Both the position numbers and the translations under genes were made by a program. A stretch of DNA of 6,513 nt, taken from positions 1-6,513 of the forward strand of contig JAEWBD010000048.1 in the NCBI GenBank assembly GCA_023391315.1, written 5' to 3'. Source of the stretch: Bacteroidota bacterium (GTDB taxonomy: Bacteria; Bacteroidota; Bacteroidia; Chitinophagales; Chitinophagaceae). The notes beneath the pieces are model-generated. The model saw nothing but the letters and a program-made list of their open reading frames with translations. It made no database searches and was not told the origin of the DNA. This document shows, piece by piece, positions 1 to 5,347 of this stretch (the stretch's first letter is position 1; each line of letters begins with the position of its first letter).

Positions 1-1
1 T

Positions 2-67
2 GAGGAAGAAAGGGCAAAATTCCGCGAAGCAATGAGGCAGCGCTGTAACAAACCACGGCAGGAATAA
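2..67 (+). CDS. C-terminal tail of an unidentified protein (5' end outside window)
   Basis: An open frame enters from the left edge and ends at TAA 65-67, giving 21 visible residues: EEERAKFREAMRQRC followed by NKPRQE. The tail is highly charged and would form an amphipathic helix. I do not recognise the family, and too little is present to assign a function. The helix resembles the C-terminus of the 98-residue protein at 4297-4593, which has EEER, then F three residues on, then M four residues after that, in the same register. The frame could in principle be chance because it is short, but its charged, codon-like content and its stop just before a clear non-coding gap favour a real gene end. 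Confidence 0.55.
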   Translation, partial: EEERAKFREAMRQRCNKPRQE

Positions 68-134
68 AAATGCATTCACCTGCTTAATTTGATTATTTAC
101 CTACGGTTTTTGTTATTAAACCTAAAAGATAAAA

Positions 135-183
135 GCCTGCAATGGCAAACAAAGATATTTTTGCATCTTTTATATAAGCAGGC
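135..183 (+). repeat. Imperfect inverted repeat (possible leader hairpin)
   Basis: The outer arms GCCTGC (135-140) and GCAGGC (178-183) are exact reverse complements. Inside them, GCAAA (145-149) pairs with TTTGC (160-164), and AT (142-143) can add to AT (165-166) across a one-base bulge. No strong T-run follows, so it is not a convincing intrinsic terminator for the left-edge gene. It could be a regulatory hairpin or an operator-like palindrome. It overlaps the candidate -7 box at 156-163, so the two may not both be functional. Confidence 0.35.
156..163 (+). promoter_or_regulatory. Candidate Bacteroidota -7 box (TAnnTTTG)
   Basis: TATTTTTG matches the primary sigma factor -7 consensus TAnnTTTG known from Bacteroidota. 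It lies about 73 bases before the ATG of the first transporter gene. No TTG sits at the expected distance upstream for a -33 box, so the match is only half of a promoter and may be chance in AT-rich DNA. Confidence 0.2.
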
Positions 184-236
184 AGTTGCAACTTTTAATT
201 GGTTATTGAGGTCAACGCTTAAACTATCAACTGAAC

Positions 237-1958
237 ATGAAGAAAAAACCAGGCATATTAAGTTTGCTGAAACCCTATTTAAGCATTGTATTGTTATTAA
301 TACTGTTCACGCTTTTAAGCAATGGAATAAATTTATTAATACCAAAGCTTATAGCATCCGGCATTGACAATTTTAGTTCAGCACATTTTTCTTATACAAC
401 AACTATAACGCAATTTCTCATAGCGGTTGTGAGCATATTCGTGTTCTCGTATCTGCAAAGTATTATTCAAACTTATGCTTCCGAACGGGTGGCAAGAGAC
501 CTGCGTACAAAGCTGTCTGATAAAATTTCAAAACAATCGTACGCTTTTATTGAAGAAGCTAATCCTTCCAAATTATTAACCAATCTCACTGCCGATGTTG
601 ATTCCATAAAAATGTTTGTCTCCCAGGCAATAGTGTCCATCACATCGTCTGCATTCATTATAATCGGCGCAAGTATTTTGTTGCTTACCATTAACTGGAA
701 ACTTGCCTTATGCGTTATAGCCATCATTCCAATAATTGGCGTTACTTTTTTTGTGGTATTAAAAAAGGTAAGAACTTTATTTATACAAAGCCGCGCTGTA
801 ATCGACTGGCTTAATAAGGTTATTAACGAGAGTATTTTAGGCGCTGCTATTATCCGTGTGGTTAATTCCCAGCAAACAGAATACAATAAATTTCTAGAAG
901 CCAATACAAAAGCAAGGGATTTTGGTTTATCTATATTAAAATTATTTGCAGGCCTTATCCCAGTTATCACATTCACATCAAACATGGCTGCATTAACCAT
1001 ATTGGCATTAGGCGGTCATTTTGTTATTTCAGGCAGCATGAGCCTCGGTGATTTTGCTGCCTTTAACAGTTATCTTGCCATGCTCATTTTCCCGGTGCTT
1101 GTTATTGGTTTTATGAGTAATGTAATTGCGCAGGCAACAGCTTCGTACCAACGCATCAGCAATATAATTGAAGCGCCCGATCCGCCTGAATCCGGAACAA
1201 TAACAAAACCGCTTGAAGGCGCAGTGCAGCTTGAAAATGTAAATGTTATTTATGGCCAAACGCCTGTATTAAAAGATATCAGCTTTAGCGTTAAGCCTTC
1301 TTCCCGCATAGCAATTATTGGTCCCACAGCGGCTGGTAAAACGCAATTATTATACCTGCTTACCGGTTTAATAAAACCTGCTTCGGGCAATATAAAATTC
1401 GACGGGCATATGGTTGAAGAATATAACAGCGAAGCTTTTCACAGGCAGGTGGGTTTTGTTTTCCAGGATAGTATTATTTTCAATATGAGCATACGCGAAA
1501 ACATTGCATTCAGCGATACAGTTACAGATGAATCTCTGGAGAATGCTGTTTCAACCGCCGAATTAAAAACATTTATTAACAGCCTTCCCGATAAATTAGA
1601 TACCATTGTTTCAGAACGCGGCTCAAGCCTTTCTGGCGGCCAGAAGCAACGAATTATGCTGGCAAGGGCGCTTGCATTAAACCCTAAAATTTTATTGCTG
1701 GATGATTTTACATCGCGTGTTGACAACAATACGGAAAAGAAAATTCTTGATAACATACAAAAAAATTATCCAGGCCTTACATTGATTTCTGTAACACAAA
1801 AAATGGCAACCGTTGAAGAATACGACCAGATAATTTTATTGATGGAAGGCGAAATCATTACCACAGGCAAACACGAGCAACTGGTGCATACCAGCCCTGA
1901 ATATGTTCAACTATTGAATTCACAAAAAAGCACCAGCAGTTATGAATTACAATCTTAA
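237..1958 (+). CDS. ABC exporter half-transporter, degenerate-site subunit
   Basis: This 573-residue protein fuses a six-helix ABC exporter membrane domain (hydrophobic segments within about 15-37, 55-77, 133-176 and 235-295) to a nucleotide-binding domain (about 330-565). Visible motifs are an A-loop Tyr339, Walker A GPTAAGKT (362-369), Q-loop Gln410, an ERG X-loop (460-462), a canonical LSGGQ signature (465-469) and a Walker B ending Asp489-Asp490. Three features depart from consensus: the second Walker A glycine is Ala365, the catalytic Glu is Asp490, and the H-loop His is Gln521. Together these mark the degenerate-site subunit of a heterodimeric exporter, as in the TM287/288 and BmrCD type. 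Its signature would complete the working ATP site of its partner, encoded next with a 17-base overlap. Substrate is unknown; drug or lipid export is typical of the family. The start at 237 gives a normal N-terminus with helix 1 intact. Confidence 0.93.
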   Translation: MKKKPGILSLLKPYLSIVLLLILFTLLSNGINLLIPKLIASGIDNFSSAHFSYTTTITQFLIAVVSIFVFSYLQSIIQTYASERVARDLRTKLSDKISKQSYAFIEEANPSKLLTNLTADVDSIKMFVSQAIVSITSSAFIIIGASILLLTINWKLALCVIAIIPIIGVTFFVVLKKVRTLFIQSRAVIDWLNKVINESILGAAIIRVVNSQQTEYNKFLEANTKARDFGLSILKLFAGLIPVITFTSNMAALTILALGGHFVISGSMSLGDFAAFNSYLAMLIFPVLVIGFMSNVIAQATASYQRISNIIEAPDPPESGTITKPLEGAVQLENVNVIYGQTPVLKDISFSVKPSSRIAIIGPTAAGKTQLLYLLTGLIKPASGNIKFDGHMVEEYNSEAFHRQVGFVFQDSIIFNMSIRENIAFSDTVTDESLENAVSTAELKTFINSLPDKLDTIVSERGSSLSGGQKQRIMLARALALNPKILLLDDFTSRVDNNTEKKILDNIQKNYPGLTLISVTQKMATVEEYDQIILLMEGEIITTGKHEQLVHTSPEYVQLLNSQKSTSSYELQS

Positions 1959-3699
1959 TGAAACCGTTGATAATAAGAAAAAAATATCTACCTGGCCTGC
2001 GCTCAGGAACCTGTTGCAGTTAATAGCGCATGAAAAAAAGAACCTGGTGCTGGCATTTGTTATCATATTGCTCAATGCCATAATTAATCTTATCGGGCCA
2101 TTGCTTATTGGTTATACCATTGACCGCTATGTACAGCATAAAGACTATAATGGTGTGCTGTTTTTTTCATCCATACTATTGGTGATTTACCTGATGGGCC
2201 TGTTCACCAGTTATTTTCAAACCAAGATAATGGGAAGCATCAGCCAGCGCATGTTATTTACTCTGCGCAACACTATTTTTCATAAACTGCAATCGTTGCC
2301 TGTAGCTTTTTTTAATGCCAATAAAGCCGGCGATCTTATATCAAGGGTAAATAATGATACGGATAAGATAAACAGTTTCTTTTCCCAAAGCCTTATGCAG
2401 TTTATTGGCAGCATTATGACTATGGCCGGTGCCGGTATTTTTCTTTTATCCATACATGTTGAGTTAGGTGCGGCAGCGCTTGCACCAGCTTTGCTCATTT
2501 TTATTTTTACAAAGCTTTTGTCACCCTGGATAAAGAAAAAGAATGCAACCAATCTTAAAAGTGTGGGCAGCTTAAGTGGAGAAATACAGGAGAGCCTTGA
2601 CAATTTTAAAGTGATCATCGCCTTCAACCGCCGCGATTATTTCAGGAAACGTTTTGATGAAGTTAATCAGCAGAATTATAAAACAGCCGTTGGCGCAGGG
2701 CTGGCTAATAATTTATTTTTACCGGTATATAGTTTTTTTTCAGGCCTTGCGCAATTAATAGTGTTAACCCTTGGCATTTATCTTATTATAAACGGAAGTT
2801 TTTCTATTGGCCTGCTGGTAAGTTTCCTGGCTTATGTTACTTATTTCTACAACCCGCTGCGGCAATTGGCTGCTTTATGGACAAACTTCCAGGTGGCTAT
2901 GGCGGGATGGGACAGGATATCGAAAATACTTTCAATGCAAACAGATCTTGTTACAATTAATAACAATCATTCAATTGCATCTGATGCGCTGATCGAATTT
3001 AAACATGTGCATTTTGGTTACGACAGCAAAGAAGTATTGCATGATATCTCACTCAAATTATCCAAAGGAAAAACGTATGCATTTGTAGGGCCAACCGGTG
3101 GCGGAAAAACAACAACCGCTTCTTTAATTGCACGTTTATACGATCCTGTAAAGGGCACAATTTTTCTGGATGGAAAAGATATCCGCACGTACACACCGGA
3201 GGAACGTTCCGGAAAAATCGGATTTATATTGCAGGAACCCTTCTTGTTTACAGGCACGGTAAAAGATAATATTTTATACGGCAACGAAGCCTATAAAAAT
3301 TATACGGATGAACAGGTGGAAACACTTATTCATACAGCAAACCTGCAAAGCCTTATAGATGTTTTTGACGACGGCTTGCAAACAAAAGTTACATCCTCCG
3401 GTAATAATATCAGCCTTGGCCAGAAGCAACTGATTGCATTCATGCGGGCCGTATTGCGCAATCCTGAGATATTGATTTTAGATGAAGCCACTGCAAACAT
3501 CGATACGGTTACCGAACAACTGCTGGAAGATATTTTAAACAAGCTCCCTGAAAGCACAACACGCATTATCATAGCACACAGGCTTAATACCATTGAGAAT
3601 GCCGATGAAATCTATTTTGTAAATGCAGGTGAAGTTATGCGCGCCGGCTCCTTCAATGATGCCATTGATAAATTGCTTCATAATAAACGTGTGAGCTGA
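1942..3699 (+). CDS. ABC exporter half-transporter, catalytic-site subunit
   Basis: This 585-residue half-transporter has an exporter-type membrane domain (hydrophobic segments about 34-58, 72-92, 150-190 and 257-302) and a nucleotide-binding domain (about 350-575). Its ATP-site residues are canonical: A-loop Tyr360, Walker A GPTGGGKT (383-390), Q-loop Gln431, Walker B ILILDE with catalytic Glu515, and H-loop His546. Its signature is degenerate: ISLGQ (490-494) replaces LSGGQ, and the preceding X-loop reads TSSGNN instead of the usual ERG-containing form. This complements the defects of the upstream subunit, so the two should form a heterodimer with one hydrolytic and one degenerate site in the inner membrane. 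The ATG at 1942 lies inside the last codons of the upstream gene, which suggests translational coupling and equal production. The ATG at 1958 is in another frame and is not an alternative start. Substrate cannot be told from sequence. Confidence 0.94.
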   Translation: MNYNLNETVDNKKKISTWPALRNLLQLIAHEKKNLVLAFVIILLNAIINLIGPLLIGYTIDRYVQHKDYNGVLFFSSILLVIYLMGLFTSYFQTKIMGSISQRMLFTLRNTIFHKLQSLPVAFFNANKAGDLISRVNNDTDKINSFFSQSLMQFIGSIMTMAGAGIFLLSIHVELGAAALAPALLIFIFTKLLSPWIKKKNATNLKSVGSLSGEIQESLDNFKVIIAFNRRDYFRKRFDEVNQQNYKTAVGAGLANNLFLPVYSFFSGLAQLIVLTLGIYLIINGSFSIGLLVSFLAYVTYFYNPLRQLAALWTNFQVAMAGWDRISKILSMQTDLVTINNNHSIASDALIEFKHVHFGYDSKEVLHDISLKLSKGKTYAFVGPTGGGKTTTASLIARLYDPVKGTIFLDGKDIRTYTPEERSGKIGFILQEPFLFTGTVKDNILYGNEAYKNYTDEQVETLIHTANLQSLIDVFDDGLQTKVTSSGNNISLGQKQLIAFMRAVLRNPEILILDEATANIDTVTEQLLEDILNKLPESTTRIIIAHRLNTIENADEIYFVNAGEVMRAGSFNDAIDKLLHNKRVS

Positions 3700-3752
3700 T
3701 AATATAAATGGCAGGTGTTTTGTAGTTTATTGGCATACTAAATTGTTTTATT

Positions 3753-4121
3753 ATGTTAACGAAAATTACAGATGTACCCGATTATGTTGCTGCATTTAAA
3801 GCCACAGGCGAAATAGATAAAGATGATTACAAAAATGTTTTAATGCCTGAGATTGAAAGGATAGATAAAGCCCATGGCCATATTCACTTTTTGTATGTGC
3901 TGGAAACGCCTGTGAAAAATTTTTCTGTTGGTGCATGGATAGAAGATGCATGGACGGGCCTGAAACACTTCAGGGGCTGGAAAAAAATTGCCATTGTAAC
4001 AGATGAACACGCAGTAGAAGCTATCACCGATAAAATCGGCGTTATGATTCCCGGTGAAACAAGAGGATTCAAATTATCAGAACTTGAAGCCGCCAAAAAA
4101 TGGGTAGCTTCGGAAAACTGA
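3753..4121 (+). CDS. SpoIIAA-like (STAS/SEC14-fold) protein
   Basis: This 122-residue soluble protein matches my recollection of the SpoIIAA-like family (PF11964), found as stand-alone small proteins in many bacteria. Family features visible are an early F-A-x-G-E-I-D segment (15-21) followed by D-Y-x-x-V-L-x-P (25-32), a hydrophobic strand HFLYVLE (45-51), a W-x-x-A-I-V-T-D segment (76-84) and an acidic-basic end with F-K-L-S-E-L-E-A-A-x-x-W (106-117). The whole length is about that of one domain. The fold is related to STAS and CRAL-TRIO/SEC14 lipid-binding proteins, but the biochemical role is not established. It lies 53 bases after the transporter genes on the same strand with no visible terminator between, so it could be read from the same transcript. 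A link to transport is inference only. ATG 3753 is the only sensible start. Confidence 0.88.
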   Translation: MLTKITDVPDYVAAFKATGEIDKDDYKNVLMPEIERIDKAHGHIHFLYVLETPVKNFSVGAWIEDAWTGLKHFRGWKKIAIVTDEHAVEAITDKIGVMIPGETRGFKLSELEAAKKWVASEN

Positions 4122-4165
4122 TCCTTCCCATACATCATTCGCATACAGTCCTTTTCATTTGTAAT

Positions 4166-4217
4166 AAGCACTCAATATTTCATCAATCACCAGGATGAAT
4201 AATTGAGTGTTTTTTTT
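4166..4217 (+). terminator. Intrinsic terminator after the SpoIIAA-like gene
   Basis: CACTCAAT (4169-4176) pairs exactly with ATTGAGTG (4202-4209). The pairing can extend at the base by a G-T and two A-T pairs, and an inner TCAT/ATGA stem (4180-4183 with 4195-4198) can form. Eight T residues (4210-4217) follow at once. It lies 44 bases after the stop of the SpoIIAA-like gene and should end the transcript of the transporter cluster. The rest of the 175-base gap (4122-4296) is AT-rich with no clear promoter that I can defend. Confidence 0.75.
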
Positions 4218-4296
4218 CAACAAAATTTCTTCTCTTTTTTAAAGTAATTTCTTCGCTTGCTCGTCTTCCTTATAAATACTATTTAAAATTTATTTT

Positions 4297-4593
4297 ATGA
4301 AGACGATACAAATTTTAAAAGCAATAGCATTTGGCATACTTGCCGGTGCAGTATTATTTTTCATTCCATTCCCGTTCCGTTTCTTTTTCGGGTTCTTTTT
4401 TATATTCTTTATCATCAGGTTTTTTGCCTGGGGAAGATGGGGGAGAGGATATGGCCGCAACAATTTCGGCAGCCATCATTTCTGGAACCCTTCTTACACG
4501 CAACGCTGGCAAAACATGAGCGAAGAAGAACGTAAAACTTTCATTCGGAAAATGGAAAATGAGTTATTTAAAACAAACATTGCATCTGAATAA
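4297..4593 (+). CDS. Unidentified 98-residue membrane protein
   Basis: I do not recognise a named family. The N-terminal part is extremely hydrophobic and rich in Phe and Ile: one segment at about 5-26 and a second at about 28-44, probably a membrane hairpin with a Pro-Phe-Pro turn near 24-26. A short Gly/Arg/Trp/His/Asn-rich stretch follows (45-66). The C-terminus (68-92) is a charged, probably helical segment containing M-S-E-E-E-R (74-79), then Phe82 and Met86. That helix resembles the tail of the truncated gene at 2-67 and, loosely, helices of Spy/CpxP-like and heavy-metal-sensor proteins. It is the first gene after a terminator and lies 27 bases before another small envelope protein and close to an Hsp20 gene, so it may belong to a stress-responsive cluster. 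The start at 4297 directly precedes a Lys-Thr N-terminus typical of such proteins. Confidence 0.75.
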   Translation: MKTIQILKAIAFGILAGAVLFFIPFPFRFFFGFFFIFFIIRFFAWGRWGRGYGRNNFGSHHFWNPSYTQRWQNMSEEERKTFIRKMENELFKTNIASE

Positions 4594-4620
4594 TTACATC
4601 ATTTTTAAAACATTTCAATC

Positions 4621-4842
4621 ATGAGAAGAGGTGGTCTATTTTTTATAGGGTTTATAGCAGCTATTATAACCATTATAAGTTTAAACGTGGCATTTGGCAG
4701 GCCTGGTTATTATCATAACCGCTTTGCACGATATGAACGGTTTCATCACTGCGACGGCCGTTATTATGATCATCGCAACAATGATGATAAAAACCTGCAA
4801 AATGAAAACAGGCAAAACAGGGACTCAGGCTACAGTTATTAA
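4621..4842 (+). CDS. Unidentified 73-residue secreted or anchored His/Tyr/Asn/Arg-rich protein
   Basis: I do not recognise this protein. It has an N-terminal Met-Arg-Arg, a hydrophobic segment (about 6-25), and an A-F-G (24-26) that would suit signal peptidase I, so it is either exported or anchored by one helix. The remaining 47 residues are polar and low-complexity: many Tyr, Asn, Asp, Arg and His, including His42-His43-Cys44 within F-H-H-C-D-G. Metal binding is conceivable but not shown. It is 27 bases after the 98-residue protein and about 50 bases before the Hsp20 start, all on one strand. Its 3' part overlaps an out-of-frame upward extension of the Hsp20 reading frame. I prefer this frame because it has an orderly signal-like N-terminus and starts neatly after its neighbour. 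Confidence 0.65.
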   Translation: MRRGGLFFIGFIAAIITIISLNVAFGRPGYYHNRFARYERFHHCDGRYYDHRNNDDKNLQNENRQNRDSGYSY

Positions 4843-4865
4843 TTATAGTAAAAAAAGAGAGAAGT

Positions 4866-4895
4866 ATGTACAACAAACATTCATTTGCCCATTGA
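4866..4895 (+). other. Nine-codon reading frame overlapping the Hsp20 start (leader or broken 5' end)
   Basis: ATG 4866 is preceded by the purine-rich stretch AAAAAAAGAGAGAAG, one of the best ribosome-binding-like sequences in the window. It encodes MYNKHSFAH and stops at TGA 4893-4895. The last base of that TGA is the first base of the in-frame Hsp20 ATG, so the two overlap as TGATG. It could be a short leader peptide coupled to Hsp20 translation. It could also be the true N-terminus of Hsp20 split by a one-base indel, natural or a sequencing error. The peptide looks like the way I recall some Chitinophagaceae Hsp20 proteins beginning, which is a memory-based hint only. Confidence 0.4.
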
Positions 4896-5263
4896 TGCGT
4901 GCTGCCCGCGGAAGGCATTATCATCCGTTTATGCAATCAATATTTCGTGCGCCGGTAAATATTTATAAAACTGAAAACAGTTTTGAAATAATGGTTTTTG
5001 CACCGGGCAGGGTTAAAGAAAATTTCAATGTAAAAACACAAAGCAACGAACTTGTGGTTTCTTATAAACCGCAGGAAGGTTTGCAAAGCCCGGATTGGCT
5101 TAAAAAAGAATACAGCCGCGGTGGTTTTGAACGCACATTTACTATTGATGATTCCATCGATACAAACAATATCAAGGCAAATTATATTGATGGTGTATTG
5201 CAGATAAGCCTTCCGGTAATACCTGGCAAGGAAACGCCACAACAGGATATACCTGTAAATTAA
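4895..5263 (+). CDS. Small heat shock protein, Hsp20/alpha-crystallin family
   Basis: This ATP-independent holdase binds unfolding proteins in the cytoplasm and keeps them refoldable. From ATG 4895 the protein has 122 residues. The alpha-crystallin domain runs from about residue 20 (P-V-N-I-Y) to 108. It includes V-F-A-P-G (34-38), F-x-R-T-F-T-I (78-84) and the hallmark A-N-Y-I-D-G-V-L (95-102). The C-terminus holds I-P-V (119-121), which fits the I-x-I/V motif that docks subunits in oligomers. The frame is open up to 4694, but that extension overlaps the 73-residue gene and reads as non-protein, so I reject it. The short N-terminal arm and the TGATG overlap with the nine-codon frame at 4866 leave the true start uncertain; see the frameshift finding. 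It is the last gene of a three-gene cluster ending at a strong hairpin. Confidence 0.88.
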   Translation: MRAARGRHYHPFMQSIFRAPVNIYKTENSFEIMVFAPGRVKENFNVKTQSNELVVSYKPQEGLQSPDWLKKEYSRGGFERTFTIDDSIDTNNIKANYIDGVLQISLPVIPGKETPQQDIPVN

Positions 5264-5286
5264 AAATTGTATTACTTGTAAAAAGG

Positions 5287-5315
5287 AAAGAGGCTGTTTT
5301 TAAGGCAGCCTCTTT
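5287..5315. terminator. Bidirectional intrinsic terminator between convergent genes
   Basis: AAAGAGGCTG (5287-5296) and CAGCCTCTTT (5306-5315) form a perfect ten-pair stem with a nine-base loop. On the + strand the stem runs into TTTT-G-TTTT (5313-5321). On the - strand it is followed by TTCCTTTTT from the complement of 5280-5288. It lies in the 84-base gap between the Hsp20 stop (5263) and the pckA stop (5348), so it can end both transcripts. Confidence 0.85.
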
Positions 5316-5347
5316 TGTTTTCTCATAAAATAAATCAAACAGATAAT

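Larger units (their letters stand above)
68..236 (+). other. Non-coding leader region upstream of the ABC exporter genes
   Basis: These 169 bases separate the stop of the left-edge gene from the ATG of the first transporter gene. The region is AT-rich and contains no convincing coding sequence. The open frame that crosses it overlaps the transporter gene in another register and lacks protein-like features. It contains an imperfect hairpin (135-183) and one good match to the Bacteroidota -7 promoter box, so it probably carries the promoter and 5' untranslated region of the transporter operon. No canonical Shine-Dalgarno sequence precedes the ATG at 237, as is common in this phylum. Confidence 0.5.

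Noticed and set aside
89..367. 92-residue + strand reading frame crossing the leader
   Set aside because: It overlaps the start of the first ABC gene in another frame and has no recognisable domain. It is a shadow frame in AT-rich DNA.
473..1000. 175-residue - strand reading frame inside the first ABC gene
   Set aside because: It is antisense to a clearly conserved transporter domain, with no family features of its own.
3720..3745. Possible promoter before the SpoIIAA-like gene
   Set aside because: TAAATTG is one base short of the -7 consensus and too close to both the TTG and the ATG to fit the expected spacing.
4257..4284. Possible promoter (TTG at 4257, TACTATTT at 4277) before the 98-residue protein
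   Set aside because: The -7 box lacks the final G and has a mismatch, and the 17-base spacer is shorter than the usual 19-21 for Bacteroidota promoters.
4331..4519. 62-residue frame inside the 98-residue protein gene
   Set aside because: The frame overlaps the longer gene and has Ser/Gly-rich, unstructured content. The longer frame has a coherent membrane hairpin and helix.
4694..4894. Upstream extension of the Hsp20 frame giving a 189-residue protein
   Set aside because: The added 67 residues overlap the 73-residue gene in another frame and have no Hsp20-like features. The alpha-crystallin domain and a compact arm fit a start at 4895 or a frameshifted start at 4866.
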